Below, piece by piece: positions 43,987 through 55,554 of a stretch of DNA of 64,000 nucleotides (within the stretch, counting starts at the first letter, position 1; the number at the start of each line of letters is the position of its first letter). A model generated the notes under the pieces. The model saw nothing but the letters and a program-made list of their open reading frames with translations. It ran no database searches and was not told where the DNA came from. Source of the stretch: Agarophyton chilense (Eukaryota; Rhodophyta; Florideophyceae; Gracilariales; Gracilariaceae); assembly GCA_030374765.1 (NCBI GenBank), contig JARGXX010000077.1:558001-622000 (forward strand), in the 5' to 3' direction. A program made the position numbers and the translations under genes.

Positions 43987-44707
43987 TGTAGTATCCGCTC
44001 TAACGGAGAGAGCAGACACCTGCGACAGCGTTCGGACTGCCAATGGGTCGCGTGCGGCGAAGGAAAAAGGGTGGTAGAGCTACAACACCAGCGAGCTGGA
44101 AGTGGGGTGTAAGGCCACTACTCGCCAGCGAGGGTGAACAGTGCAACTGTAAAACGTTGATGGGAAGTAGGTACGAGACGGCTCGTGAAGTGGTTGGGGG
44201 CTGACTATCTATTATAGGTCGTCCGGATCTCCGGTTAAGGAATCCTAAGCAAGGAACAGAATAGTCATGATGCCCATGTTGTCTCCTTTAATTGGAGTCG
44301 GCGCTCACCTCTGGTACACTATATACTGTGTGCCAAGGTGAGTGCCCAAATAATACGAAAATAATACCCAGTGTTCAGCCACTTAGCCAATCCACTGTAT
44401 GGGTACGGTCCCTAATGGACGGCTAGCTACAAAGGGTAGTAAAACCAGCCACGTGGATCGCCACTACATGCGCCGTTGCAAGCCACTCCACTCGTGATAC
44501 CACGTGTTCCAACAATGTACCCTGCCTCCTGGCATCATACGCGGTGTGCCGTTTCATATCACAAGTTTGATGACATCACTCACTTATGAGTTCCAACCGC
44601 GACTTCGCGAATAACCAACATATCGCATACCCCGACATAGCAGAATACAACTCGCGACTTCGCGAAAAACCAACTTATCGGATTCCCCGGCATAGTAGAA
44701 TACTACA
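43987..44707 (-). repeat. LTR (5' LTR of the chromovirus)
   Basis: 721 bp, same ends as the partner LTR. It is longer because of an internal duplication of about 50 bp near its distal end (two copies of a segment containing CGACTTCGCGAA). Confidence 0.9.
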
Positions 44708-45656
44708 GTACACAAGCATCAAGGAGCGGCCTGACGATGGTGGAAATGTGATCGTCTTCGTGCCCCTCTCTTTTCCCGCCATTACTCTCTTCTCCGACTG
44801 GTGCCCTCTCTCTTTTTTAACTTGGTCTAATAAGGTATTTCATTGTTTCTTCGTTTCTATCTTCCGCGGTAGAATAGGTAAGAGATATGTAAACGAATGC
44901 GTTTTAACTTAAGAAAACGGAATGACTGAAACTCGTTCAATGAAGCTGGAGCAATACAAAGATGGACATTATGTTGGTGTGAGTTGGAAAAAATTTCCAA
45001 ATCCGGAATATACTTTAGAAGCCCTTAAGAAAGTATATGAAAACGGGGCCAAAGTGTTGGGGCAGCTCCTTTGCCGCGAAAACACTCCTGCGCATCTCGC
45101 CGATAAAGCTCGGAGCATTGTGGTTCGTTAGAGAGGAGAGTGTGACCGCATGTGCTGTTATTTTGCGCGTTTTTCGATACTGTAGCACATTGCACATACG
45201 CTCTGGTAAGCTTTCCGACTGAGTTTTTATAGGAAATTCTGTTATTCACTCTAGATGTCCGTGTGGGTTGTAGTTCGATACTTAAGGGACGGCGATGCTG
45301 GCCTCATTTAACCCGTATCGGCTCAACTTAGTTTAATTGACAGACTGACAGTTCGGAAGTTGTGCCACAGTTGTTCTAACATAGAAGATACTAAGCTGTT
45401 TTTGGGTATACGTGAAAATGATGCGTTTTTTATTATTAATTGCCTTATTAATGTTTTGTTTGTTTACAACTATTTCGTCTTTGTTTTTGGATTTGGCTAA
45501 AAACAAGAAGCTGTTTGGTTTTTATTGGTGAGGTTGGTCGTCAGTGTGGGAGTAAAGGAAATCAGTCACGTCTCTCTTGTTTTGCAAATAGGATGCTAGG
45601 GCTTGAACAGCATCATTTTGACGGTGTATTTGTTTTTGTTTCGCGCCCAGTATGTA
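44708..45656. other. Spacer with one small unassigned frame
   Basis: A 69-residue frame (44922-45131, plus strand, ATG start, MTETRSMKLEQYKDGHYVG) follows the LTR by about 215 bp. It has ordinary amino-acid composition but no known family, and could be a remnant of a transposon-borne gene. Nothing else is recognisable. Confidence 0.3.
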
Positions 45657-46110
45657 CAGCGCGTTTCAAATATACATAGCTTGACAAAACCTGCGCCGAA
45701 AAAAGGCATGTCATGTATTGTAGAGCACATTTTACACCCAATGAGAACTAATAAGTCCAAAACACTGTTTCAAAACTAAATCTTTTACACAATCAAAAGG
45801 TCAACAATGGCTCGTGGACAGGCTTTCAGACGCTCTGAACAGCTTAAAATCATACATTTAGTAGAGAAATGTATGAATCCGGCAGATATAGCCCGCAAAC
45901 ACAAAGAGAGCCCAATAACAATCAGAAAATTCATCAAAAAGCCCACAATATACAAACCAAAGCACTCAGCCGGGCGTTACACGTCACTATCTCCAGCCAA
46001 TAAGTGTAAAATGGAGCAAAAAATGTTTCGTACCTCTTCACAACGCTGCAAAATTCTCAAAAACCTGAATTGCTCTCTATTAAGATCAAATATATAGCGT
46101 GAAGTCGTGT
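45657..46110 (+). pseudogene. Tc1-type transposase stub (5' end of an element)
   Basis: It starts with a TA-flanked CAGCGCGTTTCAAATATAC end. The frame from ATG 45807 gives MARGQAFRRSEQLKIIHLVE.. with the helix-turn-helix text ADIARKHKESPITIRKF, similar in layout to the intact transposase at 7063 (MGRGKPLTDKEKG). It stops after about 96 residues, and the catalytic domain and right end are missing. The repeat pair at 46.15 kb begins where it is lost. Confidence 0.6.
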
Positions 46111-46149
46111 TATTTAAGGGGAAACTGTAGCATACTTGATAGTGAGTGG

Positions 46150-47145
46150 ATGTCTACAAAAAGCAGCGGAAGGAGTGGGTGTCATTTTGCGTGCGATTGT
46201 CCTTGGAAGAAGGAGTGTACGAGAGAAAAAGCCAGGGAATTCTGATGACTGGAACGATACGTGTTAACACGAGATAAGATTTCATGTACAGCTGTATGTA
46301 ATACACAAGAGATTGGCTCGACAACCCTTGTGCACTTGCAGAAGAACAACAAAAAAACAACAACACGCAGAACAAACAATAAAGAAGCGATGAACAAAGG
46401 AAAGGGGAGGATATCGTCGAAAGAAGATCTGTAGCCCAAATGCGATTAGCATAATGGCTATAAGTGATACTTAGGGGATAGGGGCTTTATGAATCCTAAT
46501 CAACACCAAGATGGTGTTTAATTGGTTGTTGGTTAGCCTCTGACTTCCTCACCCGGAGCTGTATCATTCGGGGTGTATATTGATTCGAGTGATCGAAAAT
46601 CATCGAAGTCGATATACGGCTTTCATAATCTATTCTTGGTCCTGAACTGGTTACCGAGATGTTTTGAGAAGAATGCTTGAGGAATGACTTAGAAATTATG
46701 AATATTTTAATAGCACTGTACTACTGTACGCTTGCATGGTGTGAAGACCAAACACTTAATTTGTTTCTTTTTGAATAGTTACTTTTTGGCACACCACAGT
46801 GAAGACATTACATTACCGTAGCTCCTTACATTCTGACGCAATAAAGGGCACTTGGCCCTGGGTGAGGAAGACAGATGCCAACCAACTACAAACTTACCAC
46901 CATCTTGGTGTTTTCTAAGAATCCTAAAGTCGTTATCGACGAAATAGCACCAACAAAATCAGTGCTAACCGCATCTGAGCTATGGATCGTGTTCCAAGGA
47001 TCTCCTGCAATATTGCACCGTTTCGCCCTGTTTTTCACTGTGTTTTTTGAGTTTGTTTGTGTTTTTCCTGTGGTTCTTTTTGTTTTGCACAGACATCCAC
47101 TCTGCGACCGACCACTACAGACATCAGTGGAATACCACAGGGGCC
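46150..47145. repeat. Inverted pair of the 0.77-kb insertion family
   Basis: 46.15-46.57 kb matches the insert at 31.4-31.7 kb in the same orientation (GGCTCGACAACCC; the ACACCAAGATGGTG / GGTTGTTGGTTAGCC stretch). 46.57-47.14 kb matches the same insert in the opposite orientation (TTCATAATCTATT near 46633, the CACCATCTTGGTG stretch near 46898, and CATCAGTGGAATACC near 47123). The first copy is truncated and the two meet back to back, forming a large interrupted palindrome. Confidence 0.6.
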
Positions 47146-48000
47146 AAGCGCCCTCAATTGGGCCAGGAGGCAAACGAGATACTGTTCTATAATGAGTTCA
47201 CTGTGATGTACCACAAAATAGTTACACAAAAAGATTAAAAAACTAGGCGTTCACACCGTATAAGTGTACAGTATTATGTGGTACAAACCTAAGTAGTAGC
47301 CAGGGAGTGTAATCTCTGACGGTTCTAGGAAGCACACGATGAAATCGACCTAGGAGGAGGAGATTGAAGATACCTGTAAGGTGTGGCAGCACCGCAGCAC
47401 TAGCCCCTGAAGAGTGCAACCGGAACGACAGGTGTACTGAGACTTTGTTTGTAGACGGTGATGCACAGCGCACGCGAGTCCAAAAAACCGTAAGGACACT
47501 AAATTTACCTTTATGGTCGACTGCAGAAACCAAAAAGCGTAAAAGTAGTCTAGTAGGTGCTTAACTTTACATTAGTGACCGGGATGACCATGCGTTGTAA
47601 TGCTATATATCTCACCGGCCCCCCGACCTACTGTTGTGCTCCTCGCCAGGTGGCCACGGGGAGGTGCCCATGAGGTGCGCCTCCCTATCTGTTTCATCTT
47701 ATCTAACTAATACTAAATTAGCGAAAAGCTAAGCTAGTTGCTATCTAAACCACTGTAGTAAACGGCGTATGCGGGAAACCACCCAGGTCCACCACGTGGC
47801 ATCATTGCCTCATCGTTTTAGCACGCTGTACTACTGATCCCCTTCCTAGCGACAGCCAAGCTTCATGGCAATACCTTGTTGTAGCATTCACCAGTGCTGT
47901 GTGTCGCAGTGCAGCAGTCGCCAGTGCGGGATGCACTATATCGTTTGGTAGTGCCGCGCGGTGAGCCGAATGGTTTTTTTGCACCCTCGCCGCGCTTGAA
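47146..48000. other. Unassigned; possible LTR remnant
   Basis: Non-coding. From about 47575 the sequence has LTR-like content (CCAGGTGGCCAC, followed by A/T-rich then ACCACGTGG). It occupies the place where the 3' LTR of the second chromovirus would be. No partner LTR is found, so the call is weak. Confidence 0.3.
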
Positions 48001-51000
48001 ATTGATCCCCCGTAGTCGTTCGTAACGGCTTAGCAAATAAGCTTCCCTTGCGGGTTGCCCGGATTTGTCGGGAGTTCGTGTACTAATCGGGTGTGTCGCG
48101 TTCTCCGGTGCAGGTTTCGGGTGCGTTCAGTGCCAGGCGTACGCTATAATTAGTTGGCGTCTTCTCCGCCTCTCTTTCTGTCGTCGCGCCGTACCTTTCT
48201 GGTGTCATCGTTTCCATTCGTCCTCCTTCACTCCTTCTTTTATTTTCCTTCTCGTGCCGTTTCCGCTGGATTGCACTCGTCGCGATGCCTTCGGACTCCT
48301 CAAAACCTTTTTGTGGAAGTCGCATGTACGCTGAAGGGTCAACCGATCACGATGATGGCTCCCGCCGTGTGTCGAACCCGATCACAAGTGTTGTTTCCGT
48401 GTCTGCGGGGCCCCTTCGGTTTTTTTCGGCGCACTCCGCGGAGAAATCGAGCACCTCTGAGAACACATTGCACGAAAGTCTCGGATTGCATCGGGCGCGA
48501 GAGCCTACCGTTGATGGGTACAAAGCCCTTGGCTCTGAGACAATACCGCGCTGGTCTGCCTCCCCATCTCGGTTGGCCACAATATATGATAAGGATCCCC
48601 GCGGTTCGAACCGTAGCCTTGGTATCTCGAAGCCGCTGACCCGCTCCCGCTCTCGGAATATTGGTCAGGGCCAGACCTTTACCGCTCCGGTTTTCTCTTC
48701 ATCACCATTCCCTGCCGAGGCGTTCGGTTTCACAGCGGGGTCCGGACACTACGATCCGTCCTTACACAACAGCCCATCGGCAACCCTCAACCCTTATGGT
48801 CTGCTTTCGAAGGAACTCAACTCACTGCATTTGAAGGCCACCTCTTGGCCTGTCCCAATAAACACCGCTGGGTTGTGATCGCAGTATAAACATCCCAGCA
48901 TTCCTGGTTATGCCTCATGGCATCGTTGGGACAGCCACCGTCTTGGCGCCGTGCCACTAGCTCCACCGATGAGGTCCAGGAACAATCTTTCCCGTCCCGA
49001 GAGACAGTTTTGCTTTCTGAAGCGTCAGCTCCTTTCACCCTTTCGGGTTTTCATCACTAACACTATCCCAAGCGACCTACCGTATTTGCGGTGTAAAAAC
49101 TAGTTCTTCTACTTCCGTAACCTTATGAGACTGTTGCACCGTATCGGACCGTCGACGAAGTGGCTGAAGCTTGACTCCTAGATGGGGATGTTCAACATAC
49201 CTTTTGATACCATTCACTGGTTGGATCGTGTCCGTTGGGGAGAGGACGCTGTCACCGTGGCCCGAATCCGTTGTCGCAGTAGTCTCGTCCATACCACGCA
49301 TTGTTTTCATTGTACGGAGTTCTTTTCCCAAACGACTGAGAATCACCTCAAATGATGCGTTACCAGTTCCGATCGGTGGGAAAACGACGAGGTACCTCAA
49401 TGGTTGTGCGTCCCGACTCCTCCCATGCTGTCATACTTCGGCAGCCATTGTGACCGAAGCGAGGGGTACTATCATTCTATTTGGTCTGTGGCTCTCGTGA
49501 AGTGGGCCGTTATAATTTCCATTCTCGCTGTAAAGACCTCCCGCGACGGTATTATCTGGGACAGCCGTTCCTCCGACCCTCGGATCACCAACTATGGTTT
49601 CTCACTTGTTGGTCGTATCTTCCGGATTCCTCGCTCCACTGTGGATCTTACTCACCAAATTGGTCCGGAGGAGATTCTTATCGGTACCGAATACACAGTT
49701 GCCGAGCTGAAGACCTACCTGGAGGTGTCTCTGTCGCATCCGTGGAAGGATGACCAATGTTGGAATGTTTGGGACTTTAAGAAGCTAGATATCCCCAGTG
49801 AGGCGAACCGGGTATTAACAGGCGAAGAGCCCGTTGTCGGGTACTTTCAGCCATTTACCCATAAGATGGAGACTTCGGAAGGTATTCCCCCCGTGCCTAC
49901 GACCGCTGCATCTGCTGGTTACGCTGGTATTTCTTTTATCCGAGTTCCCCGTATTCTCCGTTCGGTTCCTGCTTCTTCTGCTAGGCCTGCGGAATAACTC
50001 ATGGTGAATCATACCACAGCTGGCGATGAAAACCCTGATACAGCTGCAGCCATTAGTGGTGCGCTCATGAGGGTCCAGCGCGTTTGCGTATCTCGTCTCA
50101 ACCTTCCCGGTTTGCGCTCCCTCCAAGAAGCTCCTGAGGTTTTGGAGAAGCTCATTACTCGTCACGCAAACCATGTCCCTGCTATGAACCAGGCCGTTTC
50201 CTTCCGTAATCGGTTTTATGCCGGGATGTAGCACGCCGTCACGCATCACGTCGCGGATCTCCGCACCATTGTGCAGCGAGCGGATAATTCGAGCGATCCC
50301 CTTATGGCCACCCCAGTTCTTACTTTGTTGGCTTCTGCTAGCAATTACCCTATGGATAACGTGCCGATTCCCATGCCTGGCTCGTTACATTTCCCTACTC
50401 CTCCTTTCCTTTCGGGTCCCAGTTCAGGTCTGCCGCCGTTGTCTCCGACACTTCAGGATTCTGGTACCCATTAATCTAGTTTCGGCTCACAGTTCCACAT
50501 TCCCAACCTTCCTGGTACTGGTTACGGGTCTTCTGGAGAACCTCCTACCACTCCTGGTGTGGACCTTTCCTGGAGGGGCGTTTGCGAGTTTCTTAGCTTA
50601 CATTAAACTCGGGATTTCTTCTTGTATACTCCTTTTCCTTTCCTTCGCACCTAGAAATCGCACGGCTACATGTCTCTTCTCTCTTTCCTTAGCGCGCTGC
50701 ACCAGTGTAGATTTTTACCCTTTGCGTGGTGGGAGTTCGTTACGCCTGCGCCAGTACCGTAATCGGAAGTTGAGTGGTATATGGTGAAGAGGTTCCAATA
50801 TTTCATCTCCAGGGCCATAGACATACCACCGTACGGAGTAACGAAGACCTGCTGGTATTAGTTTGTGACCTACAATGGCGTCGATCGCGCAATCGGAACT
50901 GATACCTCAGAGTGCCCGCAAAGTTGAGATGCGGAGCCCTACTCTTGGTCTCCTAGGGTGTTCGTAGGGTCTGGAGTGGTCTCCAGGTCTTGCGATTAAA

Positions 51001-53420
51001 CGCTTTCCGTACCACTTGGTGAATCCAACTCCTGTTCTGGGGGTTCCGGGCGAACGGCTGGGTTCACAGTAGTGCCATCTTTCCTAGGGTCTATTGAGAC
51101 CAAGTCTACCGACACGGTGTTTTCGAGTCCATTTATTCGAACCGTGACGGTGAGCTCATTCGCTGAAAGTCCCTCATATGATTCTGTGGACTTAGGGAGT
51201 AGCTTCGATTTGACATCAGCATCAATACGTATATCGTCTCTCTCTTCGGATGGTGTTGGTCTCGACTCACTGGGGGGATATCAATGAAGACATAGTCCCC
51301 GGTTCCCTCCTCGCTAGTACTCTTCAACCCTTGGTCGTAGTAAGCTTTGTAACGATTTTGGGCTACTGTCAATTTTGCATTGGCTTCCGTTAAGGTTTTT
51401 CTGAGCTTGGTGATTATATTTTTCTTGATCTGAGCGGAGATAAGTGTACCAGCTGCTCTGTAGTTCTCAGGTCTTGGTTGAGGGACGATACCATTCGTTG
51501 TACGTGAGAGGACCAGGATGAAGGGAGTAGTATGCGTAGACCGGTCTACCGGCAGGTCGTAGGCATATGTTACGGATTGTGAATAATCAGCCCATCCAGT
51601 TTGGCGTTCTTCTACATAATGTTGTAGTCTGGCCACGAGGGTTTTACAGAAGCGTTCCACTTGGCCGTTCGTCTGCGGATGGTACGTCGTGGTGAAGTAA
51701 TGCTTCAACCCAAGCATGGTACATACTGCTTCAAAGAACTTCTATGCTAAGTTTAAACCATTGTCGGTGAGTAGGTACATTGAGACGCCGTACGGGTGTA
51801 CCCAATTCTTCAGGAAGGCTTTTGCCAAGACAATCGAGGTTGTGCTCTTCAGGGGTATGGCCCTTGTGAGTTTGGAAAACTGATCGGTGATGACCACCAC
51901 CAATCGGTAACCCTCTGAGGTTTTTGGCAGTGATTCCAGGATGTCGATATCTACCAATTCCAAGGACTCAGCCGTGGGGAAGAGCTTCAGGTACTTCCTG
52001 TATTTTTTTAAACCACCTTGGGGCTTTACACACGAGGTGCAGCGAGCGACATAGGTGTAAACATCGTGGGCCATGTGGTGCCAGTAGGAGCGTTTCCTCA
52101 AGGTATAATATAACCGTGTGGCTCCTGGATGACCTGCCAGTCTTGGATAATGCCCTAAATATAATACATTCGGACGTAGAGACTCTTTTACCACCTTCTG
52201 GAGTGCTATGTCCAAAGTAGGACGACGTACTAGGTAACCTTCATGTCTATATCGAAATGAAATCCTTTTGATGCCAATTTGGTTGCTCAATGTCCTGCAA
52301 TAGGTGTCCGTATTTTGCGCTCGCACTAATTCCTATCGAGTTATGGGAGTGTTCTCCCCATCTTCGATAGCTCCTTACAATTTAGGTGATTCCTCCCTCT
52401 GTCCTTCTTCATCGTCCCATAGCTCTTTTCGTTCGTCCGCACCATACGGTTGTGACAGCTGAATCGTGAAGCATAGTATGTCATCTTCGATCGGTTCGGT
52501 GTCCCGCCCATCGGTATTTAACCGGAACATCGGATCAGCGATGTTATGTTTTATACCAATATGGTAGTGGACTTCTTCGTAAAACTCCGAGAGTCAGAGT
52601 CTCCATTGAACTAACCGTCCTGAAGCGTCTGGCAAACCCAATATTCACCGTAAGGCTTTGTGATCCGTTCGTACAGTAAACCGGGCACCACATAGATACT
52701 GTCGCAGCATCAACATGGTCCATATTACAGCGAAGAATTTCTTTTCCGTAACGAAGTGTTTTTGTTCCGTCTGTGTGAGCGCTTGGATCTAGTAACCAAT
52801 TGATGCCCTAGATTAATTGTCCTGCTTCTACATGAGATAGCAAGCAATATGGGCGTCCGAGGCATCAGTACCCAATATGTATAGCTTTCCCGTCATTGAT
52901 AATGCCAATTTAGGAGTCGAAAGCAGCACCGCTTTCAAGAGATGGAAGGCGTCCAGTTCATCGTATTGTAGATATACGAACCTTTCTGGTTGTCCTTTAT
53001 GCAGACTTCGGTTTAGAAAGGCTGCTAATTTTGTAAAGCCTTTCATAAACCTGCGGTAAACGTTGCACAACCCTATGAAGGAGCCTATCTCCGTTTGGGT
53101 TGACGGAAGTTTCGCTTTTTGCACTGCCTTGAGGTTTTGTTTGGCTACTTGGCGTTTTTCTGGGCTGATTGTATGCTCAAGGTACTTTACCTTCCGGTCG
53201 AAGAACATGCACTTGCTTAGCTTCAGAGTTAATCCAGCCTTTTTTCCGAAGATCCAGTACGCTACGAACGTGCCCATGGTGCTCTTCCATGATTCTGAAG
53301 TAGATCATGACGTCGTCTATATAAACCAATGCAGTTGTTCACCTTGCTTTTTGTAAAATATTCTTCTCATAATATCTCACTGCCGAAGGCAAAACCGATA
53401 ATAGGCTACGAATGTCGTAG
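48000..53420 (-). mobile_element. Second Ty3/gypsy chromovirus-type relic, truncated
   Basis: Element sense is the minus strand. A reverse transcriptase segment (about 52.8-53.4 kb, with a YIDD box), RNase H to integrase N-terminus (about 51.7-52.8 kb, with the zinc-binding HYPRLAGHPGATRLY region) and an integrase core and tail (about 51.1-51.7 kb, HPQTNGQVERF) are recognisable. The gag and protease parts and the 5' LTR are absent. Plus-strand coding-like frames fill about 48.28-50.79 kb, the same place and direction as the antisense block of the first element. Several breaks are present, and it is clearly older than the first chromovirus. Confidence 0.8.
48285..50790 (+). other. Antisense coding-like block of the second chromovirus
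   Basis: Frames of 197, 197 and 189 residues lie on the strand opposite to integrase, at about 48.3-48.9, 49.4-50.0 and 50.2-50.8 kb. A short stretch in the second (RDGIIWDSRSS..ITNYGFSLV) recalls the first element's block (RDILYWDYPRW..RSRLGYLV) by eye. No family is recognised. Confidence 0.45.
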
Positions 53421-54289
53421 ATAGACTTTCGTTCTTTTCGATATTTCGATTCAAGGTGCATTACAATTGCTAAGAAAGTTCATCCTCCAAATTTTGTTCA
53501 AGTAAAAGAAAAGGAAGAGAAGATTATTAAAAGTCCATTACAAGACCAAAAATGCACATCGATGTGATAGAATGCGCATTATTCAACTGAATGAATATTT
53601 CTATTTTTAATGACGACAACAGTTCAACCTTCAAGGTGAAAATCGCTACTTCTTTCATAAAAATGATCTCAAAAAGATGAATCAATATCTGACAAATTTT
53701 TTTGTCGTACAATCACCTCTGGGGTATGCTACTGTCTTGTCTCGGAAGCGTGGTGACGCTCAACCTTAGAAGGTAGACGTAATAAACCTTGATGGTAACA
53801 GGACACCGTGAAAACCCGCAAGGGCAAACGGCAGGGCAACTAGCCTATAACGTGTAGGTGAACGATGATAGGCGTCGACGCGCGGGAAAGCCTGTGTGGT
53901 AGTTGAGAGACAATGAATCAAAAGGTATAGTCGTGACTCAAGTGGTGCCTCTTTATTAGACTAGAGTAGAGGAGGTGCAGTTTTCTATATGCCGTGGACT
54001 GCACTCTCTAGATCCCCGGAGAGGTTCCAGCAATGCACGGTCTCTGACCTAGTGTCAGATACCTGGCCAGCACTGGCTACAGTGCCAGGTGGCCACTCTA
54101 CCACTGTAATAAAATAAATATAATTACAACTACAATTACTAACAATCACTCAACCAGAAGGTACATGTCAACACTACACGTAGCTGACAACACCTAAATG
54201 GTAGCTCGCCTGGAGCTGCGTGGCCGATGATCCCTCGCATCCAACACCTACCAGGTCAGTGTAGTATATCGAGAACCTAAAAGGTCAAA
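53421..54289. other. Possible solo-LTR remnant and AT-rich spacer
   Basis: 53.45-53.7 kb is AT-rich without a gene. 53.84-54.28 kb has LTR-like composition, and CCAGGTGGCCAC followed by an A/T-rich segment, resembling the region at 47.64 kb. It is either a distant LTR or another repeat. Confidence 0.3.
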
Positions 54290-54920
54290 CTTTCTGTAAC
54301 TATGCGACAGTTTTGAATTGTGCATCACCTATGGTTTGGACTAGAATCTTAAAATATGAAGCAAAACTAGCTCTTCAGTTGATATTAATTCGGAATTTGA
54401 AAAGTATTTTGAGGCTCTAGAAAACTATTTTGTACTGCTTTCATCGTGTTTGTACAAAAAAGAGTTAATGTTCCAGCAGGGGTATGAAATTTGGTACAAG
54501 TTTATTTTTTTGAAACAGTGAGTAAACAATTTAAATATATGGATCACAGAATGGCCTGCGCGCTTTACAGACCTCAGACCTACTAAAAAAGATTAGGGAA
54601 GGTTGAAAAAAAAAGTTTTTGAGAAAAATCTGTTGAATAAGGTTTTGATTTGAAAATTTGTAGACAATATTGCTGGGAAAGACTAGAAAGAAATGATGTC
54701 AACGTTTGTTAAGAATCATTTGAGAAGTGCTGTTTACCTTAGGGAGAAAGAAACTACTGTACTTGCTTGCGTTAGAGTAAATATGAAACAATAAGTATTA
54801 CGTTTTTGAAACAGTATTTGTACTTCAAATTTTTGTCACACTGGTTTCGTTAGATTTATTGTAGTCAAAACTTCAATTTTCCGAATTTTTGGGCGATGGA
54901 TATGTTTTTGAAACTGACTT
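54290..54920. mobile_element. Truncated copy of the TA-flanked AT-rich transposon
   Basis: The right end matches 29.14-29.27 kb: an inner GTTTTTGAAACAGTATTT (near 54789) and an outer GGATATGTTTTTGAAACTGA (54899-54918), ending at a TA. Interior pieces such as AAATATGAAGCAAAA also recur. No left terminal repeat is found, so this copy is one-ended. Confidence 0.6.
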
Positions 54921-55554
54921 TACCAAAGGTGCAAATGGAAGCCTTCTTGGCATAACCCCTGACGAAAAACTACATAGCAGTTGCTACCTTCGTATCTGCC
55001 GGTATTGGCGAAGGTCTCGTTTCCTACCGGTCATAGTTTATTGAGGAAACTGAACTACGGAAATGGTAATGTACTGGTCTTGTTGTCCTTGTACACGTGG
55101 CAGAGACAGATATTACAGTGCCAGAGGGACACGTGTACTGCCCAATTAATAGTTTTTGCCATGAAAACCAACCTCAAAAGTTAAAAATTTCAGCCACACT
55201 TCCGCCTCTGTTTGGCAGCGTTGCATTTAACTTCGCCGACCATGTCATCTGCCCCTTCCCCTCCAGACTCCGCGACCCTCCCGGCTTGCCATACAAACCA
55301 TCTTCGCGCAGCGTTCGTTGTTTTCGTCACGGCCTTTAGCTAAACCTGTTCTTTATCTTCACGAAGCACGCTTTTTTTCACTTCGCAATCTCTTTGGCGC
55401 CCTCTTTCTCCAAAACCGACCTACTCTCTTGCTCCTCAACGGTTCTCCGTCGCCCTTCCGGCCAGTTTCTCGATTTTTGCCAAGTCCGTTCAAGAGCTCT
55501 TCGCATCTTTCTCCCCCCTCTTCCCTTTCATTCATCAACGAGCATTCGCCCGTC
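54921..55554. promoter_or_regulatory. Upstream region and leader of the RRM-protein gene
   Basis: The coding frame is open upstream of the chosen ATG back to about 55318, but without an ATG. The last ~250 bases are pyrimidine-rich (CTTTCTC-type), typical of an untranslated leader. Long frames here are spurious. Confidence 0.45.

Larger units (their letters stand above)
33950..44707 (-). mobile_element. Ty3/gypsy chromovirus, 10.8 kb, with two LTRs; broken
   Basis: Element sense is the minus strand. Parts in that sense: 5' LTR (43987-44707), a leader and coiled-coil-rich segment (about 43-43.9 kb), capsid and zinc-knuckle region (about 41.6-43.0 kb, with a C-x2-C-x4-H-x4-C box), protease (about 40.9-41.6 kb), reverse transcriptase and RNase H (about 39-40.9 kb), integrase (about 38-39 kb), a chromodomain tail (about 36.9-37.9 kb, ending at WYGFSPEEDTWEP), an antisense block, and the 3' LTR (33950-34616). 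The chromodomain places it among chromoviruses. The coding part is broken in a handful of places. The LTRs differ by roughly 5 percent where I compared them by eye, suggesting a moderately young fossil. It inserted next to or into a piggyBac relic. Confidence 0.9.
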
